From positions 1 to 40,558 of the forward strand of contig DJNI01000041.1 of assembly GCA_002436765.1 (NCBI GenBank): a stretch of 40,558 bases of DNA, read 5' to 3'. The stretch is from Clostridiales bacterium UBA6468. GTDB lineage: Bacteria > Bacillota > Clostridia > Oscillospirales > Oscillospiraceae. Position 1 is the first letter of the stretch, and each line of letters begins with the position of its first letter. A program made the position numbers and the translations under genes. Under the pieces are notes generated by a model that saw only the letters and a list, made by a program, of their open reading frames with translations, made no database searches and was not told the DNA's origin. Shown piece after piece: positions 34,367-40,558 of this stretch.

Positions 34367-34386
34367 CCGCAGGCAGCTGCCTGCGG
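34367..34386. promoter_or_regulatory. Perfect 20-bp palindrome in the capD leader
   Basis: CCGCAGGCAG followed directly by its own reverse complement, 10 plus 10 bases with no loop. It lies between the probable transcription start (near 34410) and the capD ribosome site, so it is in the leader RNA and DNA. It could be a dimeric-repressor operator or a leader hairpin. It is not followed by a T-run on the minus strand. Confidence 0.6.
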
Positions 34387-34416
34387 GTACTTTGTTTTAT
34401 CTGCATAGTTCGGTTT

Positions 34417-34445
34417 ATTATAACACAATATGTCGAATACAGCAA
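34417..34445 (-). promoter_or_regulatory. Promoter of the right (capD-wzx) operon
   Basis: On the minus strand a perfect -10 TATAAT (34422-34417) is preceded at 17 bases by TTGCTG (34445-34440), which matches the -35 consensus at three positions. The predicted start near 34410 gives a leader of about 66 bases before ATG 34344. It is the only good -10 in the region and lies back to back with the plus-strand promoter of the riboswitch unit. Confidence 0.7.
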
Positions 34446-34495
34446 GGGAAAGTTTTGCCGTCATCCTGCTCCGGAGATTTTATTTTCCCGCATGA

Positions 34496-34523
34496 TTGAC
34501 ATAGCAAAATTTTATGATATACT
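34496..34523 (+). promoter_or_regulatory. Promoter of the riboswitch unit
   Basis: Perfect -35 TTGACA (34496-34501) and TATACT (34518-34523) with a 16-base spacer, on the plus strand. Transcription should start close to 34530, immediately before the 5' strand of the riboswitch P1 helix at 34533, which is where a riboswitch transcript is expected to begin. Confidence 0.8.
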
Positions 34524-34532
34524 GAAATAACC

Positions 34533-34617
34533 ATAGAGAGTGCGTTAGGGACAGCCCCTGTGACCGCACAGCAACCTGCCGAATGGTAAGGTGCTAAAGG
34601 CTGAATGATGGGTCTAT
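34533..34617 (+). promoter_or_regulatory. SAM-clan (S-box-like) riboswitch aptamer
   Basis: The S-box core elements are present in order: AGGGACAGCCCC (34547-34558), AGCAACC (34570-34576) and GGTGCTAA (34590-34597). They are organised by P1 (ATAGA 34533-34537 with TCTAT 34613-34617), P2 (GTGCG 34540-34544 with CGCAC 34565-34569) and P3 (ACCTGCC with GGT-A-AGGT, loop GAAT). No clear P4 hairpin follows GCTAA, so it may be nearer to the SAM-I/IV variant than to classical SAM-I. The 3' strand of P1 overlaps an antiterminator strand (GATGGGTC, 34607-34614). Binding should therefore favour termination, switching the downstream gene off when S-adenosylmethionine is plentiful. The ligand is inferred from the motif. 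Confidence 0.8.
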
Positions 34618-34629
34618 AGAAATGTCAAA

Positions 34630-34657
34630 GGCCCATCAAACGATGGGTCTTTTCTTT
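34630..34657 (+). terminator. Riboswitch expression platform: intrinsic terminator
   Basis: GGCCCATC (34630-34637) pairs with GATGGGTC (34642-34649) and is followed by TTTTCTTT (34650-34657). The same octamer GATGGGTC occurs at 34607-34614, overlapping P1, so GGCCCATC can pair with either copy. The two pairings exclude each other, giving a textbook antiterminator/terminator switch ahead of the gene at 34684. Confidence 0.88.
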
Positions 34658-34683
34658 ATGAGTACATTTGGGAGGATACATTC

Positions 34684-35022
34684 ATGGAAGAAAAGGGACT
34701 TCATATCAGTCAGGGAAAAGCAGAAGCATTTCTCGTATGCGACAAATCTTTGGAGAACAGCAATGCACCCTTCTTTTCGTGGCTTCGTGATGAGGGATTC
34801 ACATTTGCCTGTTATCATTGGAACTATGGGTGCCACTGGGTGCATGTAAGTATTACCCGCAAGCAATATGCGTACGGAATGCCGGGAGCCTGTCTGGTAA
34901 CACCAGTCGGAAATCACGCAATCACGATTGATGAATTTGTGACGATCTACCGTATCTACAAAAAATATCAGGGTAAGAATCCCCTCGTATTTCACTCCGT
35001 GAACTGCGATTATGATGCATAG
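34684..35022 (+). CDS. Protein of unknown function under SAM-riboswitch control, probably C-terminally truncated
   Basis: A 112-residue soluble protein I do not recognise. It is the only plus-strand gene in the window. ATG 34684 has GGGAGG 8 bases upstream and lies 26 bases past the riboswitch terminator. A dense aromatic/Cys/His patch, 'CYHWNYGCHWVHV' (43-55), suggests a metal or ligand site; other segments are 'YAYGMPGACLVTPVGNHAIT' and 'IDEFVTIYRIYKKYQG'. There is no signal peptide or membrane helix. After the stop, protein-like sequence continues in another frame (35019-35111), so the stop at 35020 probably results from loss of one base. The SAM control hints at methionine, sulfur or methyl-group metabolism; that is inference only. 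Confidence 0.78.
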   Translation: MEEKGLHISQGKAEAFLVCDKSLENSNAPFFSWLRDEGFTFACYHWNYGCHWVHVSITRKQYAYGMPGACLVTPVGNHAITIDEFVTIYRIYKKYQGKNPLVFHSVNCDYDA

Positions 35023-35111
35023 ACGGTTTTCTTGTAATCGACGATAAAAGTGGCAATCATCGCAAAGAGAGCTTTCCGTTTGTGGAAAAAGCAAAGCAAT
35101 ACCGTAAAAAC
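35019..35111 (+). pseudogene. Out-of-frame C-terminal continuation of the riboswitch-controlled gene
   Basis: Reading one base back from the end of the 112-residue frame gives IDGFLVIDDKSGNHRKESFP and then FVEKAKQYRKN without a stop. Its composition is that of a normal folded C-terminus. Re-reading the A at 35019 would join the frames as ...CDYDA-IDGFLVIDDK.... No slippery heptamer is present, so a one-base deletion or a sequencing error is likelier than programmed frameshifting. The frame then runs into the terminator hairpin. Confidence 0.6.
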
Positions 35112-35136
35112 GACGCGGCCTTGCGGCCGCGTCGTT
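35106..35136 (-). terminator. Terminator of the topA-trmFO-plsX-rnc operon
   Basis: Arms AACGACGCGGCC (35109-35120) and GGCCGCGTCGTT (35125-35136) form a perfect 12-bp stem with a TTGC loop. On the minus strand the stem is followed by T residues (35110-35106). It begins 8 bases after the rnc stop codon. The same stem probably also stops transcription arriving from the plus-strand unit, although there it lacks a good T-run. Confidence 0.9.
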
Positions 35137-35144
35137 CCGACATT

Positions 35145-35831
35145 TTACGCTTTGTCCGGGAAAAGATTCTCGATGGCGCAGCGGGCGGCATCCTGCTCTG
35201 CCCTTTTTTTGCTGCTGCCAATGCCCTTGCCAACGATCGCGCCGTTGAGGGAGACCTCCACGGAAAACTGCTTGTCGTGGTCGGGGCCGGACTGCCCCGC
35301 CAGCTCGTAGGCCAGCACCTGATTTTTCTTCTGCTGCACCAGCTCCTGAAGCTCGGTCTTGTAGTCCGCGTTGTGCAGCTTGGTCACCGGCACCTCCACC
35401 AGAATGAACGTCCTGACCACCTGCAGCGCCGCGTCCAGCCCGCCGTCCAGAAAGCACGCGGCGATCACCGACTCCATGGCGTCCGCCAGAATGGAGTCCC
35501 GGCTCCGTCCGCCCCCCTGCTCCTCGCCGTGACCAAGGAGCAGATGGTTCCCAAGGCCAATGCGGTTGGCAGCGTTTGCCAGGGTGGTCTCGCAGACCAT
35601 GTCCGCCCGCATCCGGGTCAGCTCGCCCTCCGGGCGGTTGGGGAAATTGCGGTAGAGATACTCCGCCACCAGCATTCCCAGCACGCTGTCTCCCAGAAAT
35701 TCCAGGCGCTCGTTGCTGAGCAGGCTGTTGTGCCAGCGCTCGTTTGCGTAGGAGGAATGGGTCAGCGCGTTCTGCAAAAGGGAAATATTCCGGAACCGGT
35801 AGCCGATGGCGGCCTCCAGATCCTTAATCAT
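35145..35831 (-). CDS. rnc: Ribonuclease III
   Basis: Double-stranded-RNA endonuclease that processes rRNA precursors and structured mRNAs. The 228-residue protein has the N-terminal RNase III domain with the signature 'NERLEFLGDS' (40-49; E44, D48) and the second metal-binding cluster 'DAMES' (D117, E120). A C-terminal dsRNA-binding domain follows from about residue 155 ('DYKTELQELVQQK' to the 'GIGSSKKRAEQDAA' helix). Its start overlaps the end of plsX by 8 bases, so the two are translationally coupled, an arrangement common in Bacillota although often with acpP in between. The length is standard. Confidence 0.97.
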   Translation of the reverse strand: MIKDLEAAIGYRFRNISLLQNALTHSSYANERWHNSLLSNERLEFLGDSVLGMLVAEYLYRNFPNRPEGELTRMRADMVCETTLANAANRIGLGNHLLLGHGEEQGGGRSRDSILADAMESVIAACFLDGGLDAALQVVRTFILVEVPVTKLHNADYKTELQELVQQKKNQVLAYELAGQSGPDHDKQFSVEVSLNGAIVGKGIGSSKKRAEQDAARCAIENLFPDKA

Positions 35832-36867
35832 GCTCCGTCACCTTCTCTTTTTCGGCTGCCAGCCGCTGTAAATTTTCTGCCAACTCTCCGGTGATATCCG
35901 ACGCGGCCACATCCGCCGCCTGCTTCACCGCATTGCGGAAGGCCAGCACGTCGGAAGCGCCGTGAGCCTTGATGACCGGCTTGCGAATGCCCAGGAACGG
36001 CGTGCCGCCGATCTCCCGGTAGTCCAGCATCTTCATCAGATCCTTGACGCCGGAGGCGCACAGAAGATAGCCCAGCTTGCTGAGCAGATTTTTCTTGAAC
36101 ATTTTCTTCATCAGGCTGCCCATGAACATGGCGGTGCCCTCGATGCTTTTCAGCAGCACGTTGCCGCTGAAGCCGTCGCAGACCACAACGTCCACCGCGC
36201 CCAGAGGAACATCCCGGGCTTCCACGTTGCCGACAAAGTTGACAAGCTTCTTCTCTCCCGCGTCCTTCAGCAGCGCATAGGCTTCCTTTTGCAGAGCGGT
36301 GCCCTTGCTGTCCTCGGTGCCGATGTTCAGAAGGCCCACCTTTGGGTTCTCGACGCCCAGCTGCTTTTTCGCGTAAACGGAGCCGACCAGGCCGAATTGC
36401 AGCAGAAATTCCGGCGTACACTCGGCGTTGGCGCCGCAGTCCACGATCACGGTCTTTCCTCCCGCCTTGTTGGGCATGGCAGGACCCATGGCGGCGCGGC
36501 GGATCCCCTTGACCCGCTTGACCAGCAGCGTCGCGCCGGTGAGCAGCGCGCCGGTGGAACCGGCGGAGACGAAGGCGTCGCCCAGTCCGTCCGCCAGCAT
36601 TTTAAGCCCCATCACCATGGAGGAATTTTTCCGCTTGTGGATGACGGATGCGGGATCGTCGTGCATGTCCACCACGTCGTCGGCATTGGAAATCTCCATG
36701 CCCTCGGGCAGATTGTCAATGCCGTGCTTCTTGAGAACCGCCAGGATGTCCTCTCCCCGGCCTACCAGCACGATCTCGATGCCGTAGGTCTTGGCCGCTT
36801 CCACAGCGCCTAAAACGGGGGCCTCGGGGGCATTGTCGCCGCCCATCGCGTCAAGAATGATCTTCAA
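35824..36867 (-). CDS. plsX: Phosphate acyltransferase PlsX
   Basis: Converts acyl-ACP to acyl-phosphate, the donor for PlsY in phospholipid synthesis; a peripheral cytoplasmic-membrane enzyme. The N-terminus 'KIILDAMGGDNAPEAPVLGA' and internal 'VSAGSTGALLTGATLLVKRV', 'VIVDCGANAECTPEFLLQFG' and 'VVVCDGFSGNVLLKSIEG' are diagnostic. I favour the TTG at 36867 (347 residues): it places the start right at 'KI..DAMGGD' as in other PlsX proteins and has AGAGGTG upstream. The GTG at 36876 lies directly against that site. No acpP follows; rnc overlaps instead. Confidence 0.95.
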   Translation of the reverse strand: MKIILDAMGGDNAPEAPVLGAVEAAKTYGIEIVLVGRGEDILAVLKKHGIDNLPEGMEISNADDVVDMHDDPASVIHKRKNSSMVMGLKMLADGLGDAFVSAGSTGALLTGATLLVKRVKGIRRAAMGPAMPNKAGGKTVIVDCGANAECTPEFLLQFGLVGSVYAKKQLGVENPKVGLLNIGTEDSKGTALQKEAYALLKDAGEKKLVNFVGNVEARDVPLGAVDVVVCDGFSGNVLLKSIEGTAMFMGSLMKKMFKKNLLSKLGYLLCASGVKDLMKMLDYREIGGTPFLGIRKPVIKAHGASDVLAFRNAVKQAADVAASDITGELAENLQRLAAEKEKVTEHD

Positions 36868-36885
36868 CCGTTTCACCTCTTTCTC

Positions 36886-38190
36886 TTAGATACCCTTCGC
36901 CACCAGTGTATCGATCACATTCAGCGACCGCGCGGCAATGGCGAGATTTTTTTCTGCTTTCTTACGGATGCGCTTTTCCAGCGGTGCGATGATGCTGAAG
37001 TTGATATTCATAGGCTGGAAATTTTCAATGCTTTCGTCGCTGACGTACTGCCCCAGCGCGCCGATGGCGGTCTCCTTGGGGAAATCGGGAAGCTCCCGCC
37101 CCTGCACCTTGGCCGCCATGGCCACCGCCGCCAGATACCCGGAGGCCGTGGATTCCACGTACCCTTCCACGCCGGTCATCTGCCCGGCAAAGGCCACCAG
37201 CGGATTGCGGCGGTCTGCGTAATACTTGTCCAGCAGCCTGGGGCTTTGCAGGAAGGTGTTCTGGTGCATCACGCCGTAGCGGACAAATTCCGCGTTTTCA
37301 AGACCCGGTATCATGGAAAATACCCGCTTCTGCTCGCCGAATTTCAGGTGGGTCTGGAAGCCGACAATGTTATAGACCGAGCCTGCCGCGTTGTCCTTGC
37401 GCAGCTGAACGACGGCATAGGGCTCGCGGCCTGTCTTCGGGTCCTTCAGGCCGACGGGCTTCAATGGGCCGTAGCGCAGCGTATCCACGCCGCGGCGGGC
37501 CATGACCTCCACGGGCATGCAGCCTTCGAAGACGTGCTTGTCCTCAAAGCCGTGGACCGGGGCCTCCTCCGCTGTCCGGAGGGCCTCGACAAAGGCAAGG
37601 TATTCGTCCTTGTCCATCGAGCAGTTGACATAATCCGCATCTCCGCGGTCATAACGGGAGGCGAACCAGGCCTTTTCCATGTCGATGGAGGAAAAGGTGA
37701 CGAGCGGCGCGGCGGCATCAAAGAAGCTCATGTATTCCTGGCCGCCGAAGTAGCGCTGGATGGCGGCACTCATCGCGTCGGAGGTCAGAGGGCCGGTCGC
37801 AACGATGACCGGGCCGGCGGGCACCTCTGTCGCCTCGGCTTCCACAACGGTGATATTGGGGTGCGAACGGATCTTTTCCGTCACCATGCCGGAAAACCCG
37901 TAGCGGTCGACTGCCAGTGCGCCGCCCGCCTCCACGCGGTTCGCCTCCGCGCAGGCGAGGATCAGACAATCGAGGCGGCGCAGCTCCTCCTTGAGCAGGC
38001 CGACCGCGTTTTCCAGCCGGTCGCCGCGCAGGGAGTTGGAGCATACGAGCTCAGCAAAATCCGCGCAGTGGTGCGCAGGGGTCATCTTTTGGGGCTTCAT
38101 TTCGTAAAGCGCTACCTCGACGCCCCGGTTTGCCAGCTGCCAGGCCGCCTCGCTTCCGGCCAGCCCCGCGCCGATGACGTTTACCCTCAT
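36886..38190 (-). CDS. trmFO: Folate-dependent tRNA (uracil-54-C5)-methyltransferase TrmFO
   Basis: Flavoprotein that makes ribothymidine at position 54 of tRNA using methylene-tetrahydrofolate, the route used by most Bacillota instead of SAM-dependent TrmA. The 434-residue protein starts 'MRVNVIGAGLAGSEAAWQLA', an FAD-binding GxGxxG loop. The two functional Cys are present: C50 in 'ELVCSNSLRGD' and C224 in 'FEGCMPVEVMARRG'. 'GQMTGVEGYVESTASGYLAA' is the C-terminal FAD segment. Its ATG overlaps the topA stop as ATGA. The gene pair topA-trmFO is a familiar Gram-positive arrangement. Confidence 0.97.
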   Translation of the reverse strand: MRVNVIGAGLAGSEAAWQLANRGVEVALYEMKPQKMTPAHHCADFAELVCSNSLRGDRLENAVGLLKEELRRLDCLILACAEANRVEAGGALAVDRYGFSGMVTEKIRSHPNITVVEAEATEVPAGPVIVATGPLTSDAMSAAIQRYFGGQEYMSFFDAAAPLVTFSSIDMEKAWFASRYDRGDADYVNCSMDKDEYLAFVEALRTAEEAPVHGFEDKHVFEGCMPVEVMARRGVDTLRYGPLKPVGLKDPKTGREPYAVVQLRKDNAAGSVYNIVGFQTHLKFGEQKRVFSMIPGLENAEFVRYGVMHQNTFLQSPRLLDKYYADRRNPLVAFAGQMTGVEGYVESTASGYLAAVAMAAKVQGRELPDFPKETAIGALGQYVSDESIENFQPMNINFSIIAPLEKRIRKKAEKNLAIAARSLNVIDTLVAKGI

Positions 38191-40475
38191 GCCTTGCTCT
38201 CCTTCTCAGAGGATGTTTTCGTCGTCGTCTTCGCCGGGGTCTTGACGGCGGTCTTCTTCACCGCAGTCTTTTTCGCCGTCGTTTTCTTTGCTGCCGTCTT
38301 CTTCGCCGGGGCTTTCTTCTCGGCAGTCTTTTCCTCCGGGGCGGACGCTCCGTCCTCGGCGGTCTTCTTCTTATAGTAGCCCCGCTGGTCTTCCGGCAGG
38401 AAGCGGGAGCAATTTGGGTTAATGCAGAAGGGCTTCATGCGCCCCTTTCCGGATTTCTTGAACAGGGTCTGGCCGCATTCCGGGCAGTCCTCGGCGGTGG
38501 GAACGTCCCAGGTCATGAAGCCGCACTCCGCGCCCCGCTCGCAGGCGTAGTAGGCGTAGCCCTTCTTGGACTTGCGCTTGAGCAAGCCGCTGCCGCACCT
38601 GGGGCAGCGGCCCGGCATCCGCTCCACCAAAGGCTTGGTGTTTTTGCACTCCGGGTAGCCCGGGCAGGCCAGGAATTTGCCGAACCGGCCGGTTTTTATC
38701 ACCATTTTCCGTCCGCACAGCTCGCAGACCTCGTCGGTCTCCTCCTCCGGCACCTTCAGGCGAACCCCCTCCAGCGCCGTCTCCGCGTCGGACAGCTCCT
38801 TGCTGAAATCCTTGTAGAAATCCGCCAGCAAGTCCTTCCAGTTCTGCTTGCCCGCTTCCACATCATCCAGACGGGACTCCATGTTGGCGGTAAACTCCAC
38901 GTCGATGATATCGGTGAAATGCTTCTCCATCAGCCCGGTGACGATCTCGCCCAGAGGCGTGGGGGCAAGGCGCTTGTCCTGCTTGACCACATACTCCCGG
39001 TCTTCAATGGTGGACACGGTGGCGGCGTAGGTGGAAGGCCGGCCGACGCCCTTTTCCTCCATGGCCTTGACCAGCGTCGCCTCGGTATACCGGGCGGGGG
39101 GCTGGGTGAAATGCTGCTCCTTCTGGATGTTGGAGGGAAGCGTCTTCTCCCCCACCGCCAGCTCCGGCAGCGGAGAGCCGACGGCCTCCTGCTCGTCGTC
39201 CCGCCCCTCTTCGTAAACGGCGATAAAGCCGGCGAAGCGCAGGCTCTGGTGGCTGGCGCGGAACACGTGTCCGGCGCACATGGCGTCGATGGACACGGTA
39301 TCGTAAACGGCGCAGGCCATCTGCGTCGCAAGAAAGCGGCTCCAGATGAGCTTATAGAGCTTATACTGATCGGGGGTCAGGCTGGTACGCACCCGCTCCG
39401 GCTCCAGCTCCACATGGGACGGCCGGATGGCTTCGTGGGCGTCCTGGGCACCCGCCTTGGTCTTGAACACGTGGTGCTGACCGTAATAATATTCGTTTCC
39501 GTAGCGGCTGCGGATAAACCCGGCGGCGGCGTCCATGGCCTCGTCGGAAAGCCGCAGAGAGTCGGTACGCATGTAGGTGATTAAGCCCGTGGTGCCTTCG
39601 CCTGCCACGTCCACGCCTTCATACAGCTGCTGGGCGATCATCATGGTCTTTTTGGGCGTGAAGCCCAGCTTCCGGGACGCCTCCTGCTGCAGGGTGGAGG
39701 TGGTGAAGGGCGGGGCGGAATAGCGCTTCTTCTCCGCTTTTTTGACGTTGGTAACGTCAAATTCCTTCCCGTCGATGTCGCCGATCACGGCAAGGGTCTG
39801 TTCCTCATTTTCCAGCTCCCGCTTCTTTTCCTCGCCCCAGTAGCGGGCGACGAAGGAGCCGGGCTTGCCCATGCGGCTGAGTGTCACGTCCAGCGTCCAG
39901 TATTCCTTGGGCTGGAACGCCCGGATCTCATTTTCCCGGTCAACCACCAGCCGGGTGGCGACGGACTGGACGCGGCCCGCGGACAGGCCCCGCCGGATCT
40001 TTTTCCACAGCAGCGGGGAAAGCTCATAGCCCACGATCCTGTCCAGGATCCGCCGCGCCTGCTGGGCGTCCACCAGATCATAGTCGATGTCCCGGGGGCG
40101 GCGGATGGACTCTTTGACCACCTTCTGGGTGATCTCGTTAAAGGTCACCCGCTGCGCCTTCCCGTCGGGGAGATTCAGCAGCTCTTTCAAATGCCAGGAA
40201 ATGGCCTCGCCCTCCCGGTCAGGGTCAGTCGCGAGGTACACGGTTTTCGCCTTTTCCGCGTCGGTTTTCAGTTCCCTGATCAGGGATTCCTTGCCCCGGA
40301 CGGGGATATAGTGAGGCGTGAAATCATGCTCCAAATCCACGCCCATGGTGCTTTTCGGCAAATCCCGGAGATGCCCCATGCTGGCCTTGACAACATAGTT
40401 GTCTCCTAAGTATTTGCCAATGGTCTTCGCCTTGGAGGGGGACTCCACGATCACCAGATTTTCAGGTTTACCCAT
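38187..40475 (-). CDS. topA: DNA topoisomerase I with a lysine/alanine-rich tail
   Basis: Type IA topoisomerase relaxing negative supercoils. Start at ATG 40475 ('MGKPENLVIVESPSKAKTIG', Toprim domain), with 'DPDREGE' (84-90) for Mg binding and the active-site Tyr 301 in 'GLITYMRTDSLRLS'. Three C-terminal Cys4 zinc ribbons follow ('CELCGRK', 'CPRCGSG' and 'CPECGQT' begin them). The last 45 or so residues are almost only Lys, Ala, Thr and Glu in 'KKTA'-type repeats, a histone H1-like basic tail expected to bind DNA. The frame remains open to 40505, but GGAG 11 bases before ATG 40475 and the family N-terminus support this start (762 residues). The promoter is not visible before the repeat at 40525. 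Confidence 0.97.
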   Translation of the reverse strand: MGKPENLVIVESPSKAKTIGKYLGDNYVVKASMGHLRDLPKSTMGVDLEHDFTPHYIPVRGKESLIRELKTDAEKAKTVYLATDPDREGEAISWHLKELLNLPDGKAQRVTFNEITQKVVKESIRRPRDIDYDLVDAQQARRILDRIVGYELSPLLWKKIRRGLSAGRVQSVATRLVVDRENEIRAFQPKEYWTLDVTLSRMGKPGSFVARYWGEEKKRELENEEQTLAVIGDIDGKEFDVTNVKKAEKKRYSAPPFTTSTLQQEASRKLGFTPKKTMMIAQQLYEGVDVAGEGTTGLITYMRTDSLRLSDEAMDAAAGFIRSRYGNEYYYGQHHVFKTKAGAQDAHEAIRPSHVELEPERVRTSLTPDQYKLYKLIWSRFLATQMACAVYDTVSIDAMCAGHVFRASHQSLRFAGFIAVYEEGRDDEQEAVGSPLPELAVGEKTLPSNIQKEQHFTQPPARYTEATLVKAMEEKGVGRPSTYAATVSTIEDREYVVKQDKRLAPTPLGEIVTGLMEKHFTDIIDVEFTANMESRLDDVEAGKQNWKDLLADFYKDFSKELSDAETALEGVRLKVPEEETDEVCELCGRKMVIKTGRFGKFLACPGYPECKNTKPLVERMPGRCPRCGSGLLKRKSKKGYAYYACERGAECGFMTWDVPTAEDCPECGQTLFKKSGKGRMKPFCINPNCSRFLPEDQRGYYKKKTAEDGASAPEEKTAEKKAPAKKTAAKKTTAKKTAVKKTAVKTPAKTTTKTSSEKESKA

Positions 40476-40524
40476 GAATGAAAATTCTCCGTTTCGTAAC
40501 TTCAAATTTGTGCGGTTACATCTC

Positions 40525-40558
40525 TGGAAGCTCTGAATAAATCGGCGAGAGCTGACAG
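40525..40558. repeat. Left end of another MITE-like element (cut by the window edge)
   Basis: TGGAAGCTCTGAATAAATCG (40525-40544) and the following GGCGAGAGCTG match the left end of the complete element at 20609-20640 with few differences, and its inverted repeat complements the right terminus at 44-63. It begins about 50 bases upstream of the topA start codon, so the element or something beyond it must supply the topA promoter. Confidence 0.7.

Noticed and set aside
31876..34530. Very long open frame on the plus strand opposite capD and capM (similarly 13559-15499)
   Set aside because: These are shadows of minus-strand genes caused by GC-rich codon use. They show no recognisable domain and no ribosome site, while the minus strand encodes well-known families.
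34533..34617. Cobalamin riboswitch, because CAACCTGCC resembles part of a B12 box
   Set aside because: The rest of the B12 box and the long cobalamin core are missing, whereas AGGGAC, AGCAACC and GGTGCTAA fit the S-box order and pairings.
35014..35024. Programmed -1 frameshifting at the end of the riboswitch-controlled gene
   Set aside because: There is no X-XXY-YYZ slippery heptamer and no obvious stimulatory structure at the junction; a point deletion or sequence error is simpler.
1..40558. CRISPR arrays, tRNA or rRNA genes, prophage genes
   Set aside because: No regularly spaced direct repeats, no cloverleaf with CCA-type end, no rRNA-like conserved stretches and no phage structural proteins were seen on either strand.

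Overview
The window looks like a chromosomal segment from a GC-rich member of the Bacillota, most likely class Clostridia and perhaps Oscillospirales. The reasons are strong purine-rich ribosome binding sites before nearly every gene, a folate-type TrmFO, PlsX next to RNase III, a SAM-clan riboswitch with an intrinsic terminator, and a Wzx/Wzy plus Wzm/Wzt surface-glycan locus of Gram-positive character. The lineage is an inference; there is no rRNA here to settle it. All genes except one are on the minus strand, so the map reads right to left.

Right end (40558 to 35106): a housekeeping block topA - trmFO - plsX - rnc with overlapping or nearly touching genes, closed by a strong terminator at 35106-35136. 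Then comes the only plus-strand unit: a promoter, a SAM-clan riboswitch whose antiterminator and terminator share one strand, and a 112-residue Cys/His/Trp-rich protein of unknown function. Its C-terminus appears cut off by a one-base frameshift.

Centre right (34344 to 16863): a first polysaccharide operon with its own promoter (34417-34445). It opens with a module whose content matches the FucNAc genes of the Staphylococcus aureus type 5/8 capsule: a CapD-like dehydratase, a CapM-like phosphoglycosyl transferase, a CapN-like reductase, a CapL-like transferase, then CapE, CapF and CapG. Further glycosyltransferases (GTs), a Wzy-like polymerase, a LicD-type phosphotransferase and a Wzx flippase follow. 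This can build a lipid-linked repeat starting with D-FucNAc (or D-QuiNAc) and L-FucNAc, flip it and polymerise it. A 162-bp MITE-like element lies inside this operon, and a terminator closes it at 16863-16891.

Centre left (16618 to 358): a second operon driven by a near-consensus promoter (16653-16681), separated from the first by a packed array of six hairpins. It holds GT4, GT2 and GT32 transferases, a NodB-type deacetylase and an ABC exporter (Wzm/Wzt). Its last gene is a GT10 fucosyltransferase broken by a run of ten G in the coding strand, which looks like a phase-variation switch caught in the OFF state.

Left end (1 to 300): mobile-element debris, namely the right end of another copy of the MITE-like element and pieces of two transposase genes facing each other. 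The left end of a third copy begins at the right edge of the window (40525).
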